Below, in pieces: positions 18,370 to 26,221 of a stretch of 64,000 nt of DNA (position 1 is its first letter; each line of letters opens with the position of its first letter). The position numbers were made by a program, and so were the translations under genes. The notes beneath the pieces were generated by a model. The model was not told the DNA's origin, did not search any database, and saw only the letters and a list, made by a program, of their open reading frames with translations. The stretch is from Marinobacter sp. F4206 (GTDB taxonomy: Bacteria; Pseudomonadota; Gammaproteobacteria; Pseudomonadales; Oleiphilaceae), in the NCBI RefSeq assembly GCF_019392195.1, contig NZ_JAHXKI010000001.1:428311-492310 (forward strand), read 5' to 3'.

Positions 18370-19261
18370 TAATAACCGTCCCGACGAATTTTTTGGGATT
18401 GAAGGCGGTGGCGGCTTGCTCCACCTGATTCGGGGTAACCCGGCCATGCGGTACAACCAACATGGCATAATCGCAGAGCTCAGAGAGAATTCGGGCATCG
18501 GGCGAGTCCGTAATTGGCGCGGTATCAAGCACAATAAAACGGTCGGGATATCGACGTCTGACCGCCTGAAGGAATTGCTTCATCCTGAAGGAAGTGAAAA
18601 ATTCACTGGGTGTTTCCCGACGACTTCCGGCCGGGATCAGGCGTAACCGAGGAATCCCGGTTGGGTAAAGGATCCGGGCAATATCGTAATCGGGATCATC
18701 GAGAAAATCCGTCAGGCCGGTTTCCGGCATAATATCAAGCGTGGAGTGAAGAGACGGTTCCCGGAGATTGCAGTCAATGACAACAGCTGTTTTGGACTGA
18801 TCAAACGCGAATGCCGCAGCGAGATTGAGCGCTACAAAGGACGTTCCTGCCCCCCGGTTGGTCGAACTGACAACGATCGTGAAATTGTTACCACCCGATG
18901 CTTCGAGTAATTTTGTACGAAGATCCCTGAATCGGTTAACCAGGGTTCGATTGCTCGATTCGGGGTAAATAATCCGGCGTTCATCCATGTCATCCGGCGT
19001 AAGCCTTCTCGGCTCCTGCATGCGGACAATCTGCTTACTGATCACATACCGGTCTACGGCGCCGGGGCCAAGCTCAAGGGAACTCGGAACCAGCATTCTG
19101 GAATCGTCCCACTCCGAATACGGAACAGCTTCCTTATTCAGTTCATCCCTGTTTTTTAACCAGTAACCCTCTCCCTGATGACTGCTTTTATCTTCCCCGA
19201 CAACGGACTGATCTTCTCCCGAATCCTTGAGGGAACCGGTATTGCTCTTTTGGTCGTTCAT
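18362..19261 (-). CDS. CpsD/CapB-like ATPase, XrtA-associated, with degenerate Walker A
   Basis: A 299-residue protein of the bacterial tyrosine-kinase (CpsD/CapB) fold. The P-loop region reads SSTNRGAGTSF, with threonine (T140) where the catalytic Walker A lysine belongs. The Walker A' segment is VVIDCNLREPS, so one aspartate of the usual DxD is asparagine (N165). Walker B (IVLDTAPI, D246) is intact. No C-terminal tyrosine cluster is present: the protein ends VGTVING. A 120-residue N-terminal extension precedes the ATPase fold. It overlaps the Wzz-like gene as ATGA, as expected for a kinase/co-polymerase pair. I infer a regulatory or scaffolding pseudo-kinase rather than an active autokinase. 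Confidence 0.83.
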   Translation of the reverse strand: MNDQKSNTGSLKDSGEDQSVVGEDKSSHQGEGYWLKNRDELNKEAVPYSEWDDSRMLVPSSLELGPGAVDRYVISKQIVRMQEPRRLTPDDMDERRIIYPESSNRTLVNRFRDLRTKLLEASGGNNFTIVVSSTNRGAGTSFVALNLAAAFAFDQSKTAVVIDCNLREPSLHSTLDIMPETGLTDFLDDPDYDIARILYPTGIPRLRLIPAGSRRETPSEFFTSFRMKQFLQAVRRRYPDRFIVLDTAPITDSPDARILSELCDYAMLVVPHGRVTPNQVEQAATAFNPKKFVGTVING

Positions 19262-20787
19262 CCGATCACTCCCATCAACGCGGCTCCCGCTACACCCAAA
19301 TAGACAACCACGGCAATAATTGCTATCACTCCGACCAACAGGGCGACCCTGCGGTCCCGGCGTTGTTCAAAAGGCGTCCTGATTTCCGGTAATTGCACCA
19401 GCACCGGCAATTCAATGGTTTCCTCAAGCTGCTCCCTTGCCCTTACCCTTGGGTCGATCTGCAACAAGCCCGCGACAAGACCAAATGGAGCGGCCAACCC
19501 CAAAAAAAGACCAGCGGCTGCAAACAGGGGAAATCCGGGGCCCGATGCCGCCAGTGGAAACTGCGCTTTTTCGTTGATCCGATAGTTGAGCCCCTGTCCT
19601 TCAACGTCCAGGTGCATAGATACACGGGCCCGCTCACGCCTTTTCAGGAGGTCATCATAGATTTCCTTGTTAACCTCCATGTCGCGCGTGAGCTCCATGT
19701 ACTGAGCCTTGTTTTCCTGGATGCGTTCCATCCGCTGGGCCTGTTCGGAGATTAGCTGCCTGAAGCTATTGATCCGGGAATTCATGGTCTGAATATCGGC
19801 ACGGGTGGAGGTGAGTTCGGTCTGGATATCCTGATAGACTGGATTGGAGAGGGATTCCTCTCCAACGGGCTGGGGCTCATCCCCCTCTTGCGCAAGTGCC
19901 CGGGCTCGTTGGCGGCGCAATTCCTGAAGCTGCTCTCGCAGGATCACTATATCCGGGTAGGTATCGTGGTACTGCAGTCGCAGGTTATCCAGACGTTCTT
20001 CAAGGGAACTGATTCGAGTCTGATAGGCATCCGGGGTCCTTCCCTGACGGATTGTCGGATTTACGCGGCTCAGTTCCAGTTCCAGTGATCTTTCCCGGGC
20101 CTCAAGCTCAGCTTTTTCCATCTGAGCAAGCTCGAGCTGACTCCTTAGATTGTCCAACCGGGTGTTGGCGTCCCCTTCGGTACCATCAACATTTTCTGAC
20201 AGAAACGCCTGGAGGCGCTCTTCGGCCTGTGCCAATTGGCGTTCGTAGCTTCGAACCTGATTATTGATGAACTCATAGGCGTTCCGGCTTTCCGAGCGCT
20301 TTCGTGCATTCGTCTCTTCGATGAAGAGCTGTCCCATCCGTTGCGCGATCTGAAAAGCCCGCATCGGCGACTGTGCCTGATAGGCGATGGCAAAATAGCT
20401 GTCGCCCCGAGGGACAACCGACAGGTTCTGTTTCAACGCAAAGATTCGGCCTTCAAGTCTCGGGCGCGCGACATCCGCTGCACCCTCGCCAAAAATTTCT
20501 TCATCTTTGGCAATTTTCTCTATAACACTCCGGCTCCAGAGCAGCTCCTGGGCAGCAGACGCCCTGTCATTGATCTCAGTGGCAACCGCACTTCCTTCCA
20601 TCAACGGACGAATGATGTTTTGGTCATCGATAAAAATGACCGTTTCCGATTGGTATTTGTAAGGCCAAAGAAAGCCCGCGGCAAGAACACCAAAGCTCAC
20701 AATCATGAAGAGCAACAGTGCCAGCCATTTTCTGGCCCTTACTTCCTTGACGATTTCGACTGGTAATTCGGACAGAGGCAATGCCAT
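19258..20787 (-). CDS. Wzz/GumC-type chain-length determinant, XrtA system
   Basis: A 509-residue polysaccharide co-polymerase. An N-terminal membrane segment (about residues 20-40) precedes the Wzz domain (KYQSETVIFIDDQNIIRPL). A long, heavily charged coiled-coil region with many E/Q/R heptads fills roughly residues 165-400, and two C-terminal hydrophobic segments follow, around 425-450 and 480-505. It controls polymer length and links inner-membrane polymerisation to export. The C-terminal kinase domain seen in fused homologues is absent and is encoded separately by the overlapping downstream gene. Confidence 0.9.
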   Translation of the reverse strand: MALPLSELPVEIVKEVRARKWLALLLFMIVSFGVLAAGFLWPYKYQSETVIFIDDQNIIRPLMEGSAVATEINDRASAAQELLWSRSVIEKIAKDEEIFGEGAADVARPRLEGRIFALKQNLSVVPRGDSYFAIAYQAQSPMRAFQIAQRMGQLFIEETNARKRSESRNAYEFINNQVRSYERQLAQAEERLQAFLSENVDGTEGDANTRLDNLRSQLELAQMEKAELEARERSLELELSRVNPTIRQGRTPDAYQTRISSLEERLDNLRLQYHDTYPDIVILREQLQELRRQRARALAQEGDEPQPVGEESLSNPVYQDIQTELTSTRADIQTMNSRINSFRQLISEQAQRMERIQENKAQYMELTRDMEVNKEIYDDLLKRRERARVSMHLDVEGQGLNYRINEKAQFPLAASGPGFPLFAAAGLFLGLAAPFGLVAGLLQIDPRVRAREQLEETIELPVLVQLPEIRTPFEQRRDRRVALLVGVIAIIAVVVYLGVAGAALMGVIG

Positions 20788-20838
20788 GGCGCATAACTCA
20801 CTATTGGATTAACACAGGCCCGTCTAAATTCCGGGAAC

Positions 20839-21480
20839 TCAGAAATTGCGCTCCGGAATACTAAGGATATCTCCCGGCCGAATCGCATAATTCGTTTCGA
20901 CGTCACCGTTATTCAGAATGTCTTCCAGGCGGACAGGAATGGCGACAACCTCGCCGTCAACCCTTCGGTACAGCATGGATTTATTCAGAGCAGCAAAGGG
21001 GGTGGTGCCGCCAGCACCGAGGACAACGTCCAACACGGTCATTCCGGCTCGGTGAGGCACAGAAACCGGTTGTTCAACGGCACCGGTCACCCTCACGCGA
21101 TCGGTGTACTCATGGCTACCCATGGAAGTAACGACAATGCTGACCTGCGGTTGGCGAATATATCGTGCCAGGCTGCTCTCGATCTCATCGGCCAGGGCCT
21201 GGGGGGTGCGCCCACTTGCCTGCACATCGCCGACGAGCGGAACGGAGATCTTGCCATCAGGACGAACCGGTACCTCAATACTCAGGTCTTCGTTTCGCCA
21301 GACTGAAACCTGTACCACATCTGTAGCCCCGAGAACGTATTCGTCGACACTGGTTGCGGTATTGACGCTCAATGCTCGTTGGATCTTGTCTCTCGAAGAC
21401 GCAGATTGACCGGCACAGCCTGAAATCAGAGTTACCACTAACAACAGGGCAAGCCCTGGAAGGGAGTACATCCGTGACAT
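20839..21480 (-). CDS. Polysaccharide export lipoprotein (Wza/EpsE-like), XrtA system
   Basis: A 213-residue outer-membrane lipoprotein with a lipobox at residues 19-22 (ISGC). The Poly_export domain begins YVLGATDVVQVSVWRNEDLS, followed by PDGKISVPLVGDVQASG and a SLBB-like segment (VRVTGAVEQPVSVPHRAGMTV). It would form or contribute to the EPS export channel. The start at 21480 has AGAGG upstream. It is shorter than full-length Wza (about 380 residues), as is usual for XrtA-type loci. It sits between the priming transferase and the chain-length gene. Confidence 0.9.
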   Translation of the reverse strand: MSRMYSLPGLALLLVVTLISGCAGQSASSRDKIQRALSVNTATSVDEYVLGATDVVQVSVWRNEDLSIEVPVRPDGKISVPLVGDVQASGRTPQALADEIESSLARYIRQPQVSIVVTSMGSHEYTDRVRVTGAVEQPVSVPHRAGMTVLDVVLGAGGTTPFAALNKSMLYRRVDGEVVAIPVRLEDILNNGDVETNYAIRPGDILSIPERNF

Positions 21481-21542
21481 TGTAAATCCTCTCTACAAGT
21501 CCTTGCTTCATTCCATATCTCGGGAACAGCATAACCCCGAAA

Positions 21543-22955
21543 CTACCTTGATCCTTTTTTGAACAATACCACTTCGACTGTCTGAATTATAATCAACAAA
21601 TCAAGCAGCAGACTTTGATTCTTGATGTAATAAAGGTCATAGCGAAGTTTTTCCCGCGTATCTTCCTCGTTATCAGCATAGGCGAAACAAAGCTGAGCCC
21701 ATCCGGTCACCCCCGGTTTCACCCGATGCCTTTCGCTGTAAAACGGTATTTTTTCAGAGAGTTGCTGGACAAAGACCGGCCTTTCGGGACGGGGTCCGAC
21801 AAACGCCATTGTGCCATTCAGCACATTGAAAATCTGAGGCAGCTCGTCAATTCGGACCTTACGAATAAATTCTCCAACTCGTGTAACGCGAGCGTCGTTT
21901 TTGCTCGCCCATACCGCTCCATTTTTTTCTGCATCTGTAACCATTGATCTGAACTTATGTACCTTGAAGACCTTTCCATTCAGGCCAACCCGCTCCTGAC
22001 TGTAAAAAACCGGGGACTTCAATCCATCTTCAATCTTGATGGCGATTGCCGTCAGAATCATTAGTGGCAGCCCCGCGATCAGCAGTACCGTCGCTGCAAG
22101 AATATCAAGAGACCGCTTTCCGATGCCGAACACAGAAGACACCGTGAACCCGTCCGAAAACACGAGCCAGCCATGGGAAATCATTTCCAGGGCCACCTTC
22201 CTGGATTCGCGTTCGTAAAAGCTGGCACCGTCAACAATTTTTACACCCTCCATTTTACATTCCAGCAAATCCTCCATCGGGAGACCTTTCCTGCGATCGT
22301 CTACAGCCACAACGATCTCACTTACAGGATGCTCATGAATGTATTGCTGCAGAGTAGTCGTGAGGTGAATCAGATCCTCCTCGGGGACCTCCCGGTTCTC
22401 GCCCGGCAAGGGAACAAAGCCGCTTAATGTGAAGCCCTTGCGATTGAACGGGGTTTTCAGATCTTCGAGAAGCTGGTGCGCCCGAAATCCCGAGCCCAGA
22501 ACCAGAACTTTGCGTTTGAATGCATCCTTGCCCGCAATGGCAAAAAAAACGGAGCGGACGATGCCCAGCAAAAAAAAACCGAAAACAGAAGCTGAGGTCA
22601 GCACTCCACTGGAACCCAGGTACCACAGCCAATCGCTTGCAAGAAGATAGGTAAAGCCAGCCACGGGCACGCCGACAATAAGTGCCAGGATGGTCCTCAA
22701 CATCATTCCCGACATTCCCTCTTCCAGACGGGCCTGATGAACGCCAATGGCGACCATGACCAGCAGGTTGGCAGAGGCAAAGATCACAGCCGAAGGCAGC
22801 AGAAACGGCAAGTTATCGAGGAAATACCCGACGTCGCCAAAATAGCGAAAGAAGGCGGCCAGCAGGAAGCTAAAGACCAACACCAGGAGATCTATCAGGC
22901 CCAGAATAACGAAGGGAAGGTGTATGTAATGCCTGAACAGCCTGACGTGGGCCAC
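21543..22955 (-). CDS. Priming polyprenyl-phosphate glycosyl-1-phosphate transferase
   Basis: A 470-residue initiating sugar transferase that transfers a sugar-1-phosphate to undecaprenyl phosphate. Four or five N-terminal membrane segments are followed by a CoA-binding-like cytoplasmic region (KVLVLGSGFRAHQLLEDL). The C-terminal bacterial sugar transferase domain has KRSLDILAATVLLI, KVHKFRSMV.DAE, RKVRIDELPQ, MAFVGPRPERP and KPGVTGWAQ. It is the first gene of the leftward EPS operon and resembles EpsB-type enzymes of XrtA loci. The start is a GTG with AAAGGAG five bases upstream. Confidence 0.92.
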   Translation of the reverse strand: MAHVRLFRHYIHLPFVILGLIDLLVLVFSFLLAAFFRYFGDVGYFLDNLPFLLPSAVIFASANLLVMVAIGVHQARLEEGMSGMMLRTILALIVGVPVAGFTYLLASDWLWYLGSSGVLTSASVFGFFLLGIVRSVFFAIAGKDAFKRKVLVLGSGFRAHQLLEDLKTPFNRKGFTLSGFVPLPGENREVPEEDLIHLTTTLQQYIHEHPVSEIVVAVDDRRKGLPMEDLLECKMEGVKIVDGASFYERESRKVALEMISHGWLVFSDGFTVSSVFGIGKRSLDILAATVLLIAGLPLMILTAIAIKIEDGLKSPVFYSQERVGLNGKVFKVHKFRSMVTDAEKNGAVWASKNDARVTRVGEFIRKVRIDELPQIFNVLNGTMAFVGPRPERPVFVQQLSEKIPFYSERHRVKPGVTGWAQLCFAYADNEEDTREKLRYDLYYIKNQSLLLDLLIIIQTVEVVLFKKGSR

Positions 22956-23094
22956 GTCAACTCCTTTTGATGTTCAACCGAGCTTGCTCCCTGCATCCAC
23001 TGCAATGGGAACTCAATACACTTAGAGTTTACTGTAATTTTTTGTAACTTCAATGATTCGTAACGAATTAGAAGGCAGAAAAAGGTGTGGGGAG

Positions 23095-23463
23095 TCAGCG
23101 TCTCCTGCGCACTCGGCCCAGAAGCAGCAACGTGAGCAGACCTAACCCCAACAACGCAAAAGAGCCAGGTTCTCTGACCAGGCCCACTGCTTTTCGGTCC
23201 GCTTCGTCAACCGCTTTTCCAGGCGTTGCCCAGGTGCTAAAAATGGCTCCGGTCCGAACCGACGTATAGTTTTCACCCTGCTCGATTTCAGCGGCCCAAT
23301 CAGCGTAGCGCCGAGAGCCTGGCGTCTGGTTGTGCTCGGTAAACACGGGTCGCAAGTGACCATTGTTACTTCTCTCCAACGGGGAAGCGGAGACGTTGAC
23401 GAAGGCACCCGTAAAAATCAGAACAAATACAGCCACAAATCCGCCAAAATCATGAATCGTCAT
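23095..23463 (-). CDS. Short PEP-CTERM-like sorting-signal protein
   Basis: A 122-residue secreted protein with an N-terminal signal peptide (FVAVFVLIFTGAFVNVSAS) and a C-terminal tripartite sorting signal: the REPG motif, a leucine-rich membrane helix (FALLGLGLLTLLLLG) and an arginine tail. The motif is VREPG rather than the consensus VPEP, so recognition by an exosortase is likely but not certain. The middle part has no recognised domain. I start at the ATG at 23463 with GGAGGG upstream. It lies upstream of the EPS operon on the same strand and has its own sigma-54-type element. It is a probable EPS- or surface-associated structural protein. Confidence 0.75.
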   Translation of the reverse strand: MTIHDFGGFVAVFVLIFTGAFVNVSASPLERSNNGHLRPVFTEHNQTPGSRRYADWAAEIEQGENYTSVRTGAIFSTWATPGKAVDEADRKAVGLVREPGSFALLGLGLLTLLLLGRVRRRR

Positions 23464-23523
23464 AATCCCTCCCACTATGCTCGCGCAAAGCTCTGACGAG
23501 GAAACCTGCACAGGCTATACCAC

Positions 23524-23538
23524 GCAACAACATCCCCA
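23524..23538 (-). promoter_or_regulatory. Putative sigma-54 promoter of the short PEP-CTERM gene
   Basis: On the minus strand the sequence TGGGGATGTTGTTGC shows the sigma-54 signature: TGG at -24 and TTGC at -12, with GG-N10-GC spacing. It lies about 60 bases before the 23463 start codon. PEP-CTERM genes in other proteobacteria are known to depend on RpoN with the PrsK/PrsR system; that this site is used is inference. Confidence 0.5.
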
Positions 23539-23650
23539 TGTTTTAAGGCTTGTTTCCTATCCTTCTCTGCAAGGGTGTCCAACTACGCGTTCATGGGCGT
23601 AAATTTATTCGACATTGCGTTTCTGTAGACAAACGCCTCTTCGAACCGGG

Positions 23651-25135
23651 TCAAATCACGAACCGGTCCAGAAACGAATGCACTGGCATATCATCGAGTT
23701 CAGTGTGGTCAGTGATGGAGTCAAAAATCTGCTTGCTCCTTTGGAGCGGGAAGCGAGTGAGAAGATTGGCCCAGAACTTTTCTTCAAGCAGAGGAATACT
23801 CTCCTCTCGACGCCGGCGGTGGCCAATCGGATACTCTACCTCGACTTTCTCGGTGCTGCTGCCATCCTTGAAAAATACTTGGATAGCATTGGCAATAGAG
23901 CGCTTATCCGGTTCAAGGTATTCCTTTGTGTACCGGGGATCTTCAATAACCTCCATTTTGGCCCGCACCTGGTCGATGATCGGATACGACTCGTGGAAAC
24001 CATCCTCGTAATGTTCGGCTGTCAGAGCGCCGAATATCAATGGCACAGCAACCATATACTGAAGACAATGATCGCGATCGGCCGGATTGGCCAGTGCCCC
24101 CTGCTTGGAAATAATCCGAATTGCGGATTCGTGAGTAGTGATCACCACCCGATCTATTTCTTCCACCCTGTCACGAACCGAGGGATGCAACGTAACGGCG
24201 GCTTCAGCGGCAGTCTGGGCATGAAATTCTGCGGGAAAAGAAACCTTGAACAGTATGTTCTCCATCACATAAGACCCGAACTCACGCGGCAACGAGAACC
24301 GCTTTTCGCCTTCCGGCTTGAGCTTCTGATCCTTGTTTGTTTTGCTGAACGCGACGTCGTAGAACCCCCATTGAGGAGCCGTCAGCACACCAGGAATTCC
24401 CATTTCACCGCGCATGGCTATGTCAGCGAGGCGCACTGCCCTGGAAGTCGCGTCGCCCGCTGCCCAGGATTTACGGGAACCGGCATTGGGTGCATGCCGA
24501 TAGGTCCTCAGGCTCTGGCCATCGACCCACGCGTGAGAGAGCGCAGAGAGCAACTGCTCCCGATTTGCTCCCATAAGGTTCGCAGTAACTGCCGTTGACG
24601 CAACTTTGACAAGGACGACGTGATCCAGACCCACCCGGTTGAAGGAATTCTCCAGAGCCAATACTCCCTGTATTTCGTGAGCCATGATCATACTCTCAAG
24701 CACTGAGCGCATCGGTAGTGGGGGCCGGCCCTCCGACACACGTTTCTGAGAGAGATGATCCGCTACCGCGAGGATCCCCCCGAGATTATCGGAAGGATGC
24801 CCCCATTCAGCAGCCAACCAGGTATCGTTATAGTCTAACCAACGAATGGTACAACCGATGTCCCATGCGGCCTTGACGGGATCCAGGCGAAAGGAGGTGC
24901 CAGGAACCCGAGAACCGTAAGGGACAACGGTTCCCTCCACGAGAGGACCCAGGTGTTTTGCGCATTCGGGAAAACGCAACGCCAGTAGTCCGCACCCGAT
25001 GGTATCCATGAGACAGTAACGAGCAGTTTTCCAGGCTTCCTCACTCTCAATTTCAAAACCCAGCACATAGTCGGTGATGGTCTGGAGGACGTCATCAAAG
25101 TCGGGGCGTTCATTCTGGTCGCTGTTTTCAGTCAT
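23651..25135 (-). CDS. prpD: 2-methylcitrate dehydratase PrpD (MmgE/PrpD family)
   Basis: A 494-residue MmgE/PrpD-family protein. Family blocks visible are the N-terminal [50 protein letters not shown] (the most conserved region) and [18 protein letters not shown]. In the methylcitrate cycle PrpD dehydrates 2-methylcitrate; here AcnD and PrpF are also encoded, so PrpD may complement them or handle another isomer. I start at the ATG at 25135 (AAGGAG nine bases upstream) rather than the GTG at 25141. It is cut off from prpF by a PEP-CTERM gene on the other strand and so needs its own promoter. Confidence 0.9.
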   Translation of the reverse strand: MTENSDQNERPDFDDVLQTITDYVLGFEIESEEAWKTARYCLMDTIGCGLLALRFPECAKHLGPLVEGTVVPYGSRVPGTSFRLDPVKAAWDIGCTIRWLDYNDTWLAAEWGHPSDNLGGILAVADHLSQKRVSEGRPPLPMRSVLESMIMAHEIQGVLALENSFNRVGLDHVVLVKVASTAVTANLMGANREQLLSALSHAWVDGQSLRTYRHAPNAGSRKSWAAGDATSRAVRLADIAMRGEMGIPGVLTAPQWGFYDVAFSKTNKDQKLKPEGEKRFSLPREFGSYVMENILFKVSFPAEFHAQTAAEAAVTLHPSVRDRVEEIDRVVITTHESAIRIISKQGALANPADRDHCLQYMVAVPLIFGALTAEHYEDGFHESYPIIDQVRAKMEVIEDPRYTKEYLEPDKRSIANAIQVFFKDGSSTEKVEVEYPIGHRRRREESIPLLEEKFWANLLTRFPLQRSKQIFDSITDHTELDDMPVHSFLDRFVI

Positions 25136-25234
25136 GGTCACTCACTCCTTGCCAGCCTTTGTTCTCAACTATCAGCCTAGTTCACTCTGCCCGGACCGAA
25201 AGACCTCCTACGAGTTGGATCTGCACCCAGGAAT

Positions 25235-25254
25235 TATGTGACAGGCGTCACATT
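25235..25254. promoter_or_regulatory. CRP/Vfr-type palindrome in the prpD / PEP-CTERM divergent region
   Basis: The core TGTGA-N6-TCACA (25237-25252) is an exact match to the CRP consensus palindrome, flanked by AT-rich sequence. It lies about 100 bases upstream of prpD and about 170 bases upstream of the PEP-CTERM gene, so CRP/Vfr could act on either. The right arm is followed by seven T residues, so a hairpin/terminator reading on the + strand is the alternative. Confidence 0.5.
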
Positions 25255-25338
25255 TTTTTACAACTCTCACTTCCGGCTGACCAAGGCAGTCAACGGATCC
25301 CACAACAGGAGGTTGTTTTTTTTGAGTTAGTTTCGAAA

Positions 25339-25354
25339 TGGTATTCGGCTTGCG
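25339..25354 (+). promoter_or_regulatory. Putative sigma-54 promoter of the THxN PEP-CTERM gene
   Basis: The sequence TGGTATTCGGCTTGCG has TGG at -24 and TTGC at -12 with exact GG-N10-GC spacing (GG at 25340-25341, GC at 25352-25353). The predicted transcription start would be near 25365, leaving a leader of about 55 bases before the start codon at 25420. It parallels the element before the other PEP-CTERM gene. Confidence 0.58.
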
Positions 25355-25419
25355 TCTGTCGTTATGAGCAGGACTGAATTGTTCTCAAGCAGTGTTCCAC
25401 TATTTATGGATGACATGCT

Positions 25420-26163
25420 ATGAAACACTCTGCCATGAAATTGATTCTATGCAGCTCGGCTTTGGTCACAGGCTTGGCCGCAGCTTCGCCGATCGAAATA
25501 ACGGATGTGACCGGGTCCTGGACAAATATGACCCCGGGAGCGTCCGTAATTTCTGGTCTGGGTACGGATACGATCAAATGGGGAAATTCCAATCCCGACT
25601 ACCAGAGTGGCTATTCGTTCAGTGGAAGCGCAGCCCCGGCATTTCACGCTGATGAGGGAGAAGCGTTCTCACTCGGTGAGTTCACGCATTTCAATCACCC
25701 GACTGGTGGTTCTCCCTTAACGAATGCCGAACTCAAAGTTACTGCGATGGTAAACCTGGACGGTGTCTCCCACATGCTGGAGTCCGTCTTCAATTTTGAT
25801 CATTGGGAAACCGTGAATACGCCAGCTTCCGGTGAATCCTGCGCCAATGGCGAGTCCAGGGACTCTAAGGTAAATCAATATGGGTGTGCAGACAGAGTCA
25901 CCCTCGCGTTGAACGAGTCCAGTTCCTCCTACTATTCCCTGGGGTCAAGACAGTATTATCTGGACATCAGCGGGTTCTTGCACGATGGCGAACTCGCCCA
26001 TGAGCTGTGGACCCAGGAGAGGTCAACCAGCACTTCACTGCTCTCCGGCATTATTCGTTCCAAAGCCCTCGAGGTACCGGAGCCGTCATCACTTGCTCTC
26101 GTAGCCCTGGGTCTGCTTGGCTTCTTCTCAAGGAAGCTGTGGAAAAGGCAGCGAAGCGTTTAA
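25420..26163 (+). CDS. PEP-CTERM sorting-domain protein (THxN type)
   Basis: A 247-residue exported protein. The signal peptide (KLILCSSALVTGLAAAS) starts after either of two methionines, at 25420 or 25435. The body contains ISGLGTDTIKWG and FSLGEFTHFNHP, the FTHxN motif of THxN-type PEP-CTERM proteins. The C-terminus has the full sorting signal: VPEPSS, a hydrophobic helix (LALVALGLLGFF) and a basic tail (SRKLWKRQR). It should be cleaved and anchored by an exosortase acting with the EPS system. It lies on the + strand between prpD and prpF, splitting the methylcitrate cluster, and is followed by a strong hairpin. Confidence 0.85.
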   Translation: MKHSAMKLILCSSALVTGLAAASPIEITDVTGSWTNMTPGASVISGLGTDTIKWGNSNPDYQSGYSFSGSAAPAFHADEGEAFSLGEFTHFNHPTGGSPLTNAELKVTAMVNLDGVSHMLESVFNFDHWETVNTPASGESCANGESRDSKVNQYGCADRVTLALNESSSSYYSLGSRQYYLDISGFLHDGELAHELWTQERSTSTSLLSGIIRSKALEVPEPSSLALVALGLLGFFSRKLWKRQRSV

Positions 26164-26181
26164 CGCCAACGAAAGGTGGCC

Positions 26182-26209
26182 GGGTGACATCCACGAATGG
26201 ATGCCACCC
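26182..26209 (+). terminator. Hairpin downstream of the PEP-CTERM gene
   Basis: The inverted repeat GGGTGaCATCCA / TGGATGcCACCC has a four-base CGAA loop and one internal mismatch, and begins 18 bases after the PEP-CTERM stop codon. No strong U-tract follows, so it may be a weak terminator or an mRNA-stabilising hairpin. It lies just before the 3' end of prpF on the opposite strand. Confidence 0.55.
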
Positions 26210-26221
26210 TAGCGCTTTGCT

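Noticed and set aside
23000..23045. A TTGAG...TTGCA element before the priming-transferase gene, similar to a sigma-54 site
   Set aside because: The -12 part fits but the -24 GG is missing, so it does not meet the GG-N10-GC rule.
23615..24598. A 327-codon + strand frame opposite prpD
   Set aside because: It lies entirely within prpD on the other strand and has no family motif or ribosome-binding site.
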